Shown here: positions 1 to 10,543 of the stretch, one piece after another
Layout of the letters: each line of letters opens with the position of its first letter
Position numbering within the stretch: position 1 is the stretch's first letter
NCBI GenBank assembly: GCA_033807695.1
Contig: CM066302.1
Span: 3,658,001-3,722,000 of the forward strand
Direction of reading: 5' to 3'
Length of the DNA stretch: 64,000 nt
DNA from: Daedaleopsis sinensis
Lineage: Eukaryota; Basidiomycota; Agaricomycetes; Polyporales; Polyporaceae
Position numbers and translations under genes: made by a program
Notes under the pieces: generated by a model
The model's database searches: none
Told to the model about the DNA's origin: nothing
What the model saw: the letters and a program-made list of their open reading frames with translations, nothing else

Positions 1-555
1 CGGGCTCGTCGTCGGGGCCCACACGATGAGCATGCCATCTGCCGCACCCTGTCAGCACTCCGCTCTCTGGCACGCAGCGAGCAACGCACCATCTCCCGCC
101 GACGCGATCAGGTCGCCTGCAACGCGCGTCAGCACCCCGTACGCCATGGCGCCCTCGTGTGAAGGCTTAGAAACCACGCACCGTTCGGGCTAAATCGGAC
201 AACGTTGACCGCGGCGGTGTGCCGGCCGAGTGTCGCGAGGTACTCGACGCGTGGCGGTCGCGGCGCAGGGCTCTCGGACGTGCCCTCGACGAGGGAGGGC
301 GGCAGGATGTTGGGGTGCACCATCCACAGCTGCACACGGCCCGTCCCTCAGCTGTCTCGTCCTCCGCGCGCAGAGAGCTGGACAGGGACTTACGCGGACA
401 TGGTTATCCTCCCCTCCCGTCGCAAGACGATACGCTTGCGCGGGGAACTGCTTGTCCTGCGCTGGACGCGCCTTCTTGAACGGAATCGGTTGGAAGTCGC
501 AGGTGGATATGGGCTTGGAATCGTGCCAGCGGATTTCGAGGGTTCGTACGCGCAT
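1..555 (-). CDS. CAC2: Chromatin assembly factor 1 p60-type WD40 subunit (5' part only)
   Basis: Predicted histone chaperone subunit that helps deposit H3-H4 behind replication forks in the nucleus. Only the N-terminus lies in the window; the gene runs off the left edge. Exons read from the minus strand are 394-555, 182-329, 90-116 and 1-38, with in-phase GT-AG junctions. The product starts MRVRTLEIRWHD, then shows WD40 blade text: LATGGEDNHVR, LWMVHP, YLATLGRHTAAVNVVRFSP, and after splicing NGDLIASAGDDGMLIVW. This order (basic opening, 'GGED.HVR.W', then 'H..AVN.VRFSP.G..LASAGDD') is typical of CAF-1 p60/Cac2 and separates it from other WD40 proteins such as HIRA. The four very short exons are normal for this genome. 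Identification is by recognised motifs, not by a search. Confidence 0.85.
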
Positions 556-840
556 GTTATCGCGGTGTCAAAGAGGTCATGCAAAGAGCAGAGGAAGAGA
601 ATGGACGATGGGGGATGCTAGGGGTTGCGAGAGGCTCAAGCCAGGTCTGGTAGCGGCCTAAACCAGAGCTAAGTGGCTGTACTAATGATTCATTGTTCGC
701 TTATTACGGTCGTTTGTTCCCCGGCGTTTACCACTCTAGTCTCCATTCCCTGTGATCAATCCACGGTAATTCATTGGTTAGTAGGGGCTACAATCGACAC
801 GTAAAGGCGACTCTATAGTACACGAGTGCAGACACAACCA

Positions 841-3139
841 TCAGCGAGTACTAGCACGCAACGTCGTGCTTGAAGACATGAGCGAGTCGGGATCCTCCTC
901 CTGCGGACTAGAACCCTGGATCACTGCGAGGTCCTTCATGTCCTTTTGTAGCAGCTTCGTCAGATGGGCGAGGCCTGCCTGCTCCTCGGCGAGGATCTGT
1001 GCCCGCACGATCAGCGACACCTTCGCACCACGTACAGCCTACTGAACTCACCTGCGCAATCTGAGCGAGTCCATCCTCGTCTACCACAGTCCACTCGACG
1101 CCTCCAGACCTACGGTCTCGTTCGCGCGCGGCGGTCACTGCACCCACGAGCGCCCATAGCTCGTTCAGCTTGCCTCGTATCCGCCCCGTTCCGCCTGGGC
1201 GGCGCACCTCCTCGTCGATCTCCTCGAGTGCCGCACGCAGCGCCTCCTCTTCTGGGCGCAGGGCGGAGGAGCGCAGAGCAGGGATGAGGAGGTGCAGGTG
1301 CTGCACGAGTTTCAGCACGCGGTGTGTCAGCTGGGTCTGGAGCGCGGCCGCCCGCTGCAGCCGGGACGCATTCGACAATTGGTGCCGCTGCGCAAGGGCT
1401 GATATCCGTGTTTGAAGATCCTGCACAAGAAGCGTATGAGCATGCTGCACGACACTGGCACTAGCGTAGTGTAGTCACAGAGACAATCCGTAGCAATCGA
1501 ATGAGACTGAACGGCAGCAGGTTGCAGCCATGCAGACATATGAAATTGACTTGTCCCGATCCACTTATTATAAGTGAACGGATGGCTTCCAATGTCGCCC
1601 CGTTGTGCGAGGATGGGCATGGGGTGATGATTGGTACGAACCTTGATCTTCTCTTGATGTGCAGCAGCTTGCTGCGTTTGCGCCTCAACCCGCTTCTGGA
1701 GGTCGTCGAACCCCGTCGCAAGGACGGGAACAAAGCTGGTCACAACCTCGATCAGATTGTGGCAGCCAAACAGAGGCAGCACGTACCAACTAGGATCGGG
1801 GTTACCCCGAACAGCCTTTTCCCATAGTTGCTCGTTCGTCGCGTTCGCGGGACGACCATACATTGAAACTTGCGAGGGATCGACGAGGTTGTAGAAGTAA
1901 TGCTATGAGAAAAAAAATCAGTGAGCGACAAATGTGACAGGAACGCAGGCCGTCCGCACCTGGAAGCGACATTGTGGGGAGTTGGAGTTCCAAGCATGTG
2001 CAATACTCTCCATTCTCTGGGCGAGTTGGGTATATTGCGCCTGCGCGTCTTGCTGCGGGCTGGGTGTGCCGCCGGGCCTAGATGCGAGCAGATTGTTGGA
2101 CGACCCAGCCAGCGTGCTCCCGCCTAGCGTGCTTGTCCCCAGAGTGCTGCCACCGAGGAACCCGCCCGTCGCGGGTTTCTGCTGTTGACCGAGATTCCCG
2201 AAGAGTCCACCTTGGGGTTGTTGTTGCTGTGGTTGCGTCGAAGCGAAAAGCGAATTGCCCGGGGCCTGTGTTGTGCTTCCGAACAAAGATGGCTGTGTGC
2301 TCCCGAACATACTCCCCGTAGCCGCTTGTCCCGTCGTCGTGCTTCCGAACATTCCACCACCGGTAGCGGGGGTGGTTGTCGAACCAAAGAGACCCCCCGA
2401 AGGTGCCGCCGTGGATGTAAGGTTGTTATTGCCAAACAGTCCTCCTGCTGGCGCAGATCCGGTATTGGCTGTGTTACCGAACAGTCCACCACCGGTAGTA
2501 GTTGGCGCTGACCCTTGTGTGTTCGTGCCAGTCGCACCGAAGAGTCCACCACCGGTGTTCCCTGCGGTGTTGCCAAAAAAGCCCGTACTGGTGCCTGCCG
2601 CGGGTTGGTTTGTGGTCGTATTGCCAAACAAGCCCCCCGTGTTGCCTGGCAGAAGCGTTAGTAAGTGCCTTCAAATCAGTGCGGTCATGGGCCTATTTCA
2701 CCACCCCGCGTCTCATTCCAGATCATAGTGATTGGGCGTTGACCTCGTACAAGCTGTCCGTCCAATGCATGTGCATCCGCACACTTTCTGCGAGCCAGAT
2801 CTGGAGTTACTCACCTGACTGTGCAGGTTGCGTTTGGCCAGTATTGCCGAACATCCCTCCGCTAGGCTGAGTCGATCCAAACAGTCCCCCGCCCGTTCCC
2901 GCAGCTTGGGTGTTGGTACTCTGAGTACCAAAAAGCCCTCCACCCGTTTGCTGTTGTTGTTGCTGTTGTTGCTGTTGTTGTTGTTGCTGCTGCTGCTGCT
3001 GCTGTTGGTTGTTCCCGAAGAGAGAGCCACCCGCTGCAGGCCCTGTCGTGGTTGACCCGAACCCTCCGAAGATGCCTCCTGTTGTCCCTGTCTGCTGTTG
3101 TTGGGGTTGCGCGGCGCCAAACGCGCCAAACGCGGACAT
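841..3139 (-). CDS. NUP54: FG-repeat nucleoporin of the Nup54/Nup57 family
   Basis: Structural and transport nucleoporin of the central channel of the nuclear pore (Nup62-Nup58-Nup54 complex). Five exons, 2815-3139, 1960-2645, 1642-1902, 1052-1444 and 841-996, give 606 residues. Residues 1-320 are an FG/GLFG domain (MSAFGAFG start, many GGLFG and MFGN units) interrupted by a 20-residue polyglutamine tract. The C-terminal half (about 340-606) is alpha-helical and coiled-coil, with HYFYNLVDPSQV, VLATGFDDLQKRVEAQ, the LQTRISALAQRH helix and an LNELWALV segment typical of Nup54. Translation is placed at 3139 because MSAFG is the usual start; an in-frame upstream extension has no better ATG. The last exon reads through to a TGA at 841-843; a TAG at 908-910 is in another frame. 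It is divergent from the BAH-PHD gene. Confidence 0.9.
2948..3007 (-). repeat. CAG/CAA trinucleotide tract coding for 20 glutamines
   Basis: Twenty consecutive CAG or CAA codons on the minus strand inside the FG domain of the nucleoporin. The pure CAG run is six codons long; the rest mixes CAA, which limits slippage. It is likely to be length-polymorphic between strains. Confidence 0.95.
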
Positions 3140-3425
3140 GTTGACGAACGGAGGATAGGTAGAGTGAAATGAGTTGACGAGACGCAAGTCGGTGTCGGTG
3201 GCGAGCTCTCTAGCGCGCAAGACGCGACGCGCTATATAGTGTTTGGCATTGTTGATCGCGCTTCGAGTTGGTTAATCGACGTCGCGGCTGCAGCACGCGT
3301 TCTGCACTCCCACCACAATTGTCTGGTATCTACCGCAGCACGCCCTCCACGATATATAGAACGTATACCACATGATTGAGAGTTCTGCGACCTGTCCACT
3401 CCCATAGCCCCGCTAATCCTCTGCA
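3140..3425. promoter_or_regulatory. Divergent promoter between nucleoporin and BAH-PHD genes
   Basis: 286 bp separate the two start codons, so both genes must share this region. AT-rich TATA-like stretches occur near 3230-3236 (minus side) and near 3350-3357 (plus side). No other structure was recognised. Confidence 0.5.
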
Positions 3426-5923
3426 ATGGCCCGGACGAACACAGGCCGCGGCGGACGTAAGAAGCGCACTCGGAGGCTGGAACGAGCAAAACGTCGTAAT
3501 CCAGCTCGGGAGCAGCAGGCCAAGACCAGGTCCACCGAAGACTTTCAGTTCGCTCGGATGGACCTTGTCAACGGATTCGATGGTAAGACTGTCCGAACAA
3601 GGTGAACGTTGGCTCGACGTGGGCCTGACTTATAATCGCGCCCAAGTTGAAGTACTTCAGCATGGTAGTGATCACCCCGGTAAGCTAGTACAACTTTCAC
3701 ACTTACACTGGTACAAGGCTAAAAGTTCAATCAGGAGGGTTTCGTTATCGCAACATCGTCTTCAGGCGGGGCGACGAGTAAGTAATTCACAGACACATAT
3801 GGCTCGCTAAATTTCGTAGTACATATGTTACTTACTTGGACTTTTTGTAGTGTCATTCTCAACTCCGAGGACGACCCCTTGGGAAACATATGGGTTGGCC
3901 AAATTGACGAGATCCGGTCTTCAAAGGATAGATCAACAACCATCGCAAAGGTGCGATGGTACTACTCACCTACCGACGTTACAGATCATCGCAAGACTTT
4001 GTACGATTTTGATTCTCAAGATGAATCCTATGGGAGTCTAACTGGCAGTGAACCAACAGTGATCCCAGCCAGTGTGCGTCCTTCGAGCGCATCTTGTCGG
4101 ACGCGTACGATTACGCTTCACCTTACACGTTTAGAGGTACGTACTGCAATTACACCGGGGCCTTATATATCTGGCAGTCATAAGCTGGTCATTTCTCAAT
4201 TATTGTCCAAACGTGCCACCCGTATACTCTGGATACATGCTGAAAACATGAGGCATTCAAAATCTATCCACGATGTAACGCAGAATCGGGTATATTTTGA
4301 ATGTCTTCAGCATGTTCCAGAAAAACGCACGCTGATCACAGATAGACAAAGACTGCGATGTGACGAGGATATACCTCTCGTCACATTGAATTATACCACC
4401 CGGTGTTACCTATACGTGCCACTGGGGGCTCTCGTTAACACGTCCCATCGTGAGCATAATCCAAATGAGACCTGTCTCATAGAAGAAATATGCCGCACGT
4501 TTTTGCGTCACATTCTGGATACATTGCGCGTAAACAGCGTGTATCCAGAAATGTGACGCCTTGACAAAACGAAGAATGCTCGCGATGCGTTCACAAATGT
4601 AACGTCTCGTTACATCGCTCAATGCCCCCCGTGTGCCATGCTGCTCATTGCGCGGATATGACATGGACCACGGAGTATAGCCTGTAGTAGCACTAACTCT
4701 CTTTCATGACATAGAGAAAATCTACGTTCATGAGTATGACGAGGGCGCACTCGACCCACCCATGATACGGCCGACCGACTTTTTCGTAAGGACTACTCTA
4801 CAGGTATCCAAAAAGCAGATCAAGGTAAGTTGACAGTGCGCATCACCTTCAATTGCGGCAGTAAGTGACTATGCAGCACGCTGTACATGTACTGCACATA
4901 CGTACACCTACTAGCCGCCTTTGGGACGGCACAACTGCCTGTGCCAGACACCGTACAATCCATATCCAAGTCAAGTAGCAGCTTCCGGCAAACACAAGCA
5001 CAATTCGTGAGTGACCGTCTGCTCTATCGCATACTTGCTAAATGCACTTTTCTCACTAGTGCGAGGCCCAGCAGCCCACAGTCCGACGTCATGCACTTCT
5101 GTGCGAGTCTCAAGTGCCGCAAGTGGTACCACGAATCGTGTTTACGCGCAATGGGACACATCAATACTACCTCTCCCGCCTCAACGCGCGGACTGCAGCT
5201 GCTCGCGGTCGATCCCGATAGTGAGGCTCCATTCACTACTTTTGCGTACTTCGCTGAGCCGGAATCGGTAGAGGACATGCAGTCGGTCGACAAGGTCGCA
5301 TCCTCTTGCAGCAATGATCTCAACGCAGACAGTCGCTGACGCGAGGTTCGCAGGTCGACATCCTCTCCGCACTGAAGCTGTTCCAACACTCGATGTCCAT
5401 CATCATGCACCTCCCCGACAGCCTCATCGAGATCGCCCAGTGTCCGATCGTGCGCTGTTCCGGCGCCGCGAACGGCTGGGCCATCGGCAACGTCTACGAC
5501 GTCGCCCTCGCACGCCGCTTCGTCTACGCCGCCGTCGAGCACAAGGGCCGGCCCGAGCACTCGCAGGAAGTCCGCGACATAGTCGAGCGCTACGACAGAC
5601 GCATGGAGGATCTCATCTGGTCCTCTGGTCTGCTTCGAACGTCTCCCAGTATTCTGAGCAGCGACGAGGATGGCTCCCACGGCGGAGGATCAGATATGGG
5701 AACCATGGATGTGGACCGTGACGGCGCACGAGACCGCGACGCGGACGCCGAGATGGAGGCCCTCCAGCAGCTGTGCGAGGACCTGACGGCGTTCAAGGGA
5801 TTCCTCGCGACGGTATACCCCCCGTACTGGGACCAGAAGTGGCGCGAGTTTCAGGAGATGGGGGAGTTGTTGAACAAGAACGGCCCTGCGTTCATGTGCC
5901 CGCAATGCCGCAGTGCAATTTGA
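3426..5923 (+). CDS. BAH and PHD-finger chromatin protein
   Basis: Predicted nuclear chromatin reader. Nine exons (3426-3582, 3647-3679, 3726-3777, 3851-4000, 4060-4136, 4715-4824, 4915-5006, 5072-5267, 5354-5923) give 478 residues, all junctions in phase. The N-terminus is very basic (RGGRKKRTRRLERAKRR). A BAH domain spans about residues 65-195, with YRNIVFRRGDDVILNS, IWVGQIDEIR, KVRWYY and, after the long intron, IRPTDFFVRTTLQV. A PHD-type finger follows at about 200-245: HNCLCQTPYNPYP, then MHFCASLKCRKWYHESC. The C-terminal 190 residues are helical with an acidic/Ser insert, and end MCPQCRSAI. BAH-PHD pairings occur in histone-modifier complexes; the partner cannot be told. Intron 5 is 578 nt, about ten times the local norm, and carries inverted repeats. 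Exon 7 and 8 acceptors were chosen to keep the zinc-finger frame. Confidence 0.8.
4235..4615. repeat. Cluster of four inverted repeats inside intron 5 of the BAH-PHD gene
   Basis: Hairpin-forming arms are readable at 4235-4263 with 4294-4315 (arm text ATTTTGAATGTCTTCAGCAT), 4358-4368 with 4374-4387, 4505-4523 with 4540-4559 (arm GCGTCACATTCTGGATACA, loop 16 nt, one-base bulge), and 4597-4615, a perfect palindrome ATGTAACGtctCGTTACAT. GTGACG and GTAACG cores recur between hairpins. The spliced exons on either side join cleanly into a BAH domain, so the block looks inserted into an intron. Whether it is a decayed MITE or a structured RNA cannot be decided from one copy. Confidence 0.7.
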
Positions 5924-6339
5924 AGCTGTGGGTCCGTCCATGTCTCTCTGTTGCATGACCTGCTGACATTCCTCCAGGCATGCTATGCTGTGCCCCGTGC
6001 TTTCTTGATTTTGATTTCTTGCCATTTGCATCTGCTGTCCCAAATGTGCTATCATCGTACTGCTCATCTCGCATACATACCACTTATTGCTGCGTCTCAT
6101 TTGTTGCACTATCGCTTTCTCGTTGTACGTTCCGTAGCATCCATATCATCCGCAGAATCTCGTCGCTCACAAACGCACTCACCTTGTTGACCCCGAACTG
6201 TAGCAGTAGTACTATGCAAACAACATACCATTGTCAAGTACGCGGTCGTTGATGTATGTCGCGCTGTCTGAACGCGAGTTTACGCCTGGGATCGGCGTTG
6301 TGAATGTCACTAATGGTACAATCGTCTGTGCCGCCGCGT
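5924..6339. other. Convergent intergenic region
   Basis: 416 bp between the stops of the BAH-PHD gene (plus) and the S9 peptidase (minus). It is presumably the two 3' UTRs. No further gene was recognised. Confidence 0.6.
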
Positions 6340-8617
6340 TTATTTCTTCAGTCCAAACACGTCTTCGTAGAACCCAATCTCCTTCTCCAGCGCAGCGCGC
6401 ATGTTCTCGGCTTTCCGCCAGCCGTGTCCCTCGCCTTCGAACACGATATACTCGACGCGTCCGCCCTGCTTCCTGATCGTCTCGACGATGCCCTCGGCCT
6501 GGTTGGGCGGCACGACTGCGTCTTCCGAGCCTTGCAGAACCTACACTAAAATCAGCGCACAGTCCGAAGCCAGTCCACTCGCACGTACAAGCAGAGGGGC
6601 CTTGATCCGATCCGCGAGGAACACGGGCGACCGCTTCCTGTACACCTCCGGGACCTCGTCCGGCGTGCCCCCGACGAGCTTGAACAGGTACTGGCTCTCG
6701 AACTTGTGCGTGAACTGCGCGAGCTTGAACAGGTCCGAGATGCCGTACGACGACGTCGCCGCGGCGAACGCGTCCGGGTACGAGCACAGCGCCTTGAGCA
6801 CGGTGTACCCGCCCGCCGAGCCGCCGGTGATCGCGGTGCGCTGGGGGTCGACGAGGGCGTGCGGGGCGGCGGCGAGCTGCTCGACGGCGGTCACGCAGTC
6901 GCGGACGTCCACGATGCCCCACTTGCCTTCCAGGCGTTTCCTGGGATCTCGCATGAGTCGAGGAGTCCGCGATCATGAGAGACGTGTATGCTTACGTGTA
7001 TTTGCGTCCGTGACCACTGCTGCCGCCGTAATTGACCTCGACCCTGCAGTATTGCCGTCAGTGTGTATCAAAGAGATGGATATTGATTAGCCGCGCACCA
7101 TGCAAATCCCCGGGTCGTATAGAACTGGCGAGTCAGGGACAGTCCCTGAGTCGCACGGCTGGTCGGCCCGCCATGTGCAGAGAAAACCGCAGGGGGTTTC
7201 TCTCCTTCCGGTGCGGCATACTCGGGGTTGGTCGGCAGGTAGACGAGTACGTGCACCGGTCCGCCCGTCTCGGGGTCCTTCAACGCAAGAGCCTGGGGCA
7301 CCGAGATGTACGCGCGCGTGAAAGGCAGCTCGTCTGCGTCTGTCTTCGCGCCCACAACGGTGAACTTCGGCTTGGCGTGCTCCTTGATGTTGCAGAGCAC
7401 GGTCCGCTCTGCCTCGTCGTGCTTCTCGCCTAGGAAGACGACCGCGTCGTGAGCGACGCGCTGGACGGAAGAGATGCTGACATAGGGAGACTCGAGCTCT
7501 TCGAGGGCGCCGCTTTGCAAGCTCACGAGGTACAGAACGTTGCGGCCCTCTTTCAAGGCGGTGAAGAGCGCCATCTTGCCCTCCTGGTCAAGCGGGACCC
7601 CCTGGTTCCAGCCTAGCCGCCAGAACGGCTCCGCGAAATCCTCGTCCACGGGTTTCGGAAGGACAGCGGAGGCCGTCCCTGTCGCAAGCGAGTACGTCCA
7701 AGGATTCCAGTAGCCGGACACGTCCGAGACGAAGAGCAAGAGGTCGTTGGAGGCCCATGCTGGGTAGCTCGCGCTAATCTCAATGCGTTTGCCCGCTACG
7801 ACCTTCGTGTTCGTGACGGTGAGCGATGTTTCGTCTGCATCAACTTCGGCGACAGCGATCTCTGAGCCCTCCCAGGGCATGTCGGGGTGGAACCACTGCT
7901 GCCAGGCAATGCGCGTGCCGTCGGGGGTAAACGTAGGAGTAGCGTAGAAGTCCGCCCCAGAGACGAGAGTCGACACGGTCTTCTCCTTCGTGTTGATGAC
8001 ACACAGGGTGTTCACGACGTCGGCGGGCTGTGGCTTCGTGTGGTCCTCGAAGACAGAGACAAGTAGATGGGGGTGCTTTGGATGCACAGCGAACTTGGCA
8101 TACCGGAAATTCTTGTTCTCTGCCAGTGGTATGAGATCGCTATGCTTAGAGCGTTTGGATGCCGTATACCTGGAGTGACCGGCTCCGGCTCTTCCCCTCC
8201 CTTCAGGCGATAGACTCGCCCATCACTAAAGTTTGAGAAGTAGACGATTCCGTCGTAGGCGATCGCAGGCGCTCCGCCATACTTTGTGCGGCAACCGTTC
8301 AACCTTCGAACTGAGCATCTCCATCGAGACACTTACCTCGTGCACCCCGGAGCGCACATTCCACTCCTTACCAACAACATCCTGACTCTTCTCAGTGTTT
8401 ACGATGACATTACGGCCAGCTTCCGCAGGCCTCCTCTCGATGTGGTAGATGGCTGATGTAACTGGGTCGGCGAAGAGTTCTTCGGCATGCTCACCCTGCG
8501 GATTGTGTCACGATGTGTAGGACCCAGTAGAATCTCTTGTGGACGCACACTCTTCAACACGACGTCTGGAGTGATGGGCGATGACCAGGTGCCATAGGGT
8601 GCGATTGTCTTCGTCAT
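6340..8617 (-). CDS. S9-family prolyl oligopeptidase-like serine peptidase
   Basis: Alpha/beta-hydrolase peptidase with an N-terminal beta-propeller, probably cytosolic as no signal peptide is seen. Seven exons (8549-8617, 8337-8495, 8170-8281, 7099-8119, 6996-7043, 6589-6940, 6340-6540) give 653 residues. The start MTKTIAPYGTW is the usual family opening; propeller text includes DPVTSAIYHIERRP, YGGAPAIAYDG and FAVHPKHPHLLVSV. The hydrolase domain begins near residue 410 with VFSAHGGPTS and VNYGGSSGHGR. The catalytic triad is visible: Ser511 in GGSAGGY, Asp594 in LQGSEDAVVP, His626 in FEGEGHGW. The length fits the acylaminoacyl-peptidase/dipeptidyl-peptidase branch of S9. Short introns were placed to keep the conserved propeller frame, notably a 53-nt intron 1 and a 50-nt intron 3. 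Substrate is unknown. Confidence 0.88.
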
Positions 8618-8846
8618 GGTGGTAGGAGGCAAAGTACGGCGGAGATTCGCACCGCCATGCCGTAGAGCGCTTACCAAAGAGCGCGTACTGAATTCGCAAC
8701 GTCAGACGGACGGGCACGTATACAGCACAGTGATGATCGATGAGAGGCGAAGGGATTTGAAGCATGATAGCAGTGTAGGATCGATTATTGCATGTGCAGG
8801 TAAAGTAACTATGCAGCCTATGGCTACTCAGCGAACCTTGTAGATG

Positions 8847-9816
8847 TCACCGCAGCAACGGTCCCTGGGGCCCACCCATTTGCTCGCAGATCTCCAGAGC
8901 GTACTCGTGGTATCTGGAATGTAGGCCCTCTAGGCTGCCTTCTATGCAGAGATGGGGGAGAAGACGTGTGTGGAAAAGTCGGTGCGCAACAGCTCCGCCC
9001 TGAGTAGACGGAAGTGAGTTCAGCGACAAAGAGGGATAGAGAAGCACTGATACGCACGAATTCATGGAACACTCCGCCAACAACCGCCTCCACCGTCGTG
9101 CCATGCACCTTGTACATCCCCACACCCTTCGCACTCCTCCCCTGCACGCTCGCCAGAGGGCCGGGCACGTCGATCTCGGGTCCAAGGGGTTTTGACATGT
9201 TGCCGACATTCATCGGCCGCCATTTCAGGACATTGCCAATCTCCCACTTTGGCGCGACGTGTTCTCCCAGCGCGTATGTGTTCAGAGCATACGCGAGAAT
9301 CTTCTCGTAGTCGTGATCAGGCTGCAGCACCGGAGACGAATGCACAAACATGAGGAGGTAGGACTGCAGCACTCGCCGCCCTAAAAAGAGGTGAGGATAT
9401 GACAGTAAAGACATCTGAAGAAGTCATACCAACGAAGCTCAGCCGGCCGTTATGCCTTATGCTCGCGTCAGGATGGCTCGCGTGGGTCAATATTCGTGAG
9501 GCAAGTTCTGGCGGGAACTGCAGAGGCGAAAACACCTTGTTCAGATGTTCGACGAGAAGCGGATCCTTCTGCCGCCAATTGACAGAGGGATTGCTGGAAA
9601 AGGGGACCGAGGCTTCGCCGGAGCCGTCTAGCGAAGTCCTTGCAGGGGCGACCTGGGAGAGTGACCGCGACTGCAATCTCGTCGCTACACGTGTCTATAT
9701 CTGAGTATGAATCACGCTAGCTTGTAGATTTGTTACGCACCCAGTGGTACTGACACCCTTTTACGACAACTGGCTGCTCTGCGAAGAGCCAGCGCGCACT
9801 CCCGACTTTTGAACAT
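8847..9816 (-). CDS. RNase III-fold mitochondrial ribosomal protein (mL57/mL44 type)
   Basis: Likely structural protein of the mitochondrial large ribosomal subunit. Four exons (9751-9816, 9430-9670, 9058-9380, 8847-8999) give about 260 residues. The start at 9816 opens a classical mitochondrial presequence, rich in Arg/Lys/Ser and nearly free of acids (MFKSRECALALRRAASCRKR, then SRSLSQ after splicing). The first donor could be six bases earlier. The RNase III-like fold is suggested by ASRILTHASHPD, GRLSFVGRRVLQSYLLMF and a late helix GGAVAHRLFHTRLLPHL. The family's catalytic E..EFLGD signature is replaced by GRLSFVG, so it should be catalytically dead, as in mL44 and mL57. The size (260 aa) is closer to yeast Mrpl15 (mL57) than to Mrpl3 (mL44). 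It is divergent from a second mitochondrial gene, MIC12. Confidence 0.72.
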
Positions 9817-10089
9817 GACAGAGTGAGCCTGAGAGGCTAATTAGCCAGCTCGAAGAGTCTAGTAGACGGCCTGCGCCAGATGTGGTGGTCGTGAGAGACG
9901 ACAGTAGAGGCCAGCAACGACGAGGACGGTGAAGACGGGGTCGAGGTCTGGTCAAGGTCCGAGTGGACGCGCTGTTTCGCTGGATATCGCGCGCTAAGTG
10001 AGGCCGATAAGTTTCTCGCTAGCTACATACATGCAAATAAATGGGAAATTATCCCCTTCAGCCTCTGTTGCGAACCACCACTGCTCTCT
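9817..10089. promoter_or_regulatory. Divergent promoter shared by two mitochondrial protein genes
   Basis: 273 bp lie between the starts of the mL57/mL44-type gene (minus) and the MIC12-like gene (plus). The head-to-head layout suggests co-expression. No TATA element or factor site is clear. Confidence 0.45.
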
Positions 10090-10543
10090 ATGTCCTTTCT
10101 TGTCGGAACTGCGTCTGGTGCCTTGCTAGCTGGGGGAGTGTACTATGGATTCTCATCAATGATGTCGATGCGGTGAGTCGAGTGAATTCAACCCCCGCAA
10201 ACGCGTTCGGGCACTGAGATATGAACCCAGGACACAACGGCATCGTGCTGAGTTCGTCTCGTCGTGCTGATGCTCGTATCCTTGCCGGATAGACTGACAA
10301 AAACGGCTTGTTAGCATGCACCATCTCTCCCAACGACTGGTGAATGCCGCGTCGGATATACCAGCACCTATACCCGCGTCCCAGCGCATCCCGGAGCGAC
10401 CCTTCACGGCAATGCTGCAGAGTCAGTGGAATACTCAAATCGAGGCCCTCTTTCGGGGCACAAGAGACTTGGACCGGCAAATAGTGGAATGGGCTCGGAG
10501 GACGCTGTATGGTGGAGACGCGACCCGGACGAAACCAGAGTGA
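10090..10543 (+). CDS. MIC12: MICOS complex subunit MIC12-like
   Basis: Small inner-membrane protein that would help hold crista junctions. Two exons, 10090-10172 and 10315-10543, give 103 residues. Residues 1-28 form one hydrophobic, glycine-rich span (SFLVGTASGALLAGGVYYGF), matching the single N-terminal transmembrane segment of Mic12/Aim5. The rest is soluble and helical: HHLSQRLVNAASDIPAP, then RPFTAMLQSQWN and RQIVEWARRTLYGG, the usual fungal Mic12 tail. The intron (142 nt) was placed to join the TM segment to the HHLSQRL frame; its acceptor sits 28 nt after an earlier TAG. Length fits the family (about 100-110 aa). It is divergent from the mitochondrial ribosomal gene. Confidence 0.75.

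Noticed and set aside
908..910. TAG as the end of the nucleoporin gene
   Set aside because: It is in the unspliced frame; the correctly spliced last exon runs to TGA at 841-843.
4887..5070. Continuous coding of 4887-5339 without an intron
   Set aside because: The stretch 5007-5071 would add unconserved residues inside the PHD finger; using the GTGAGT donor and the CCCAG acceptor keeps the zinc ligands in register.
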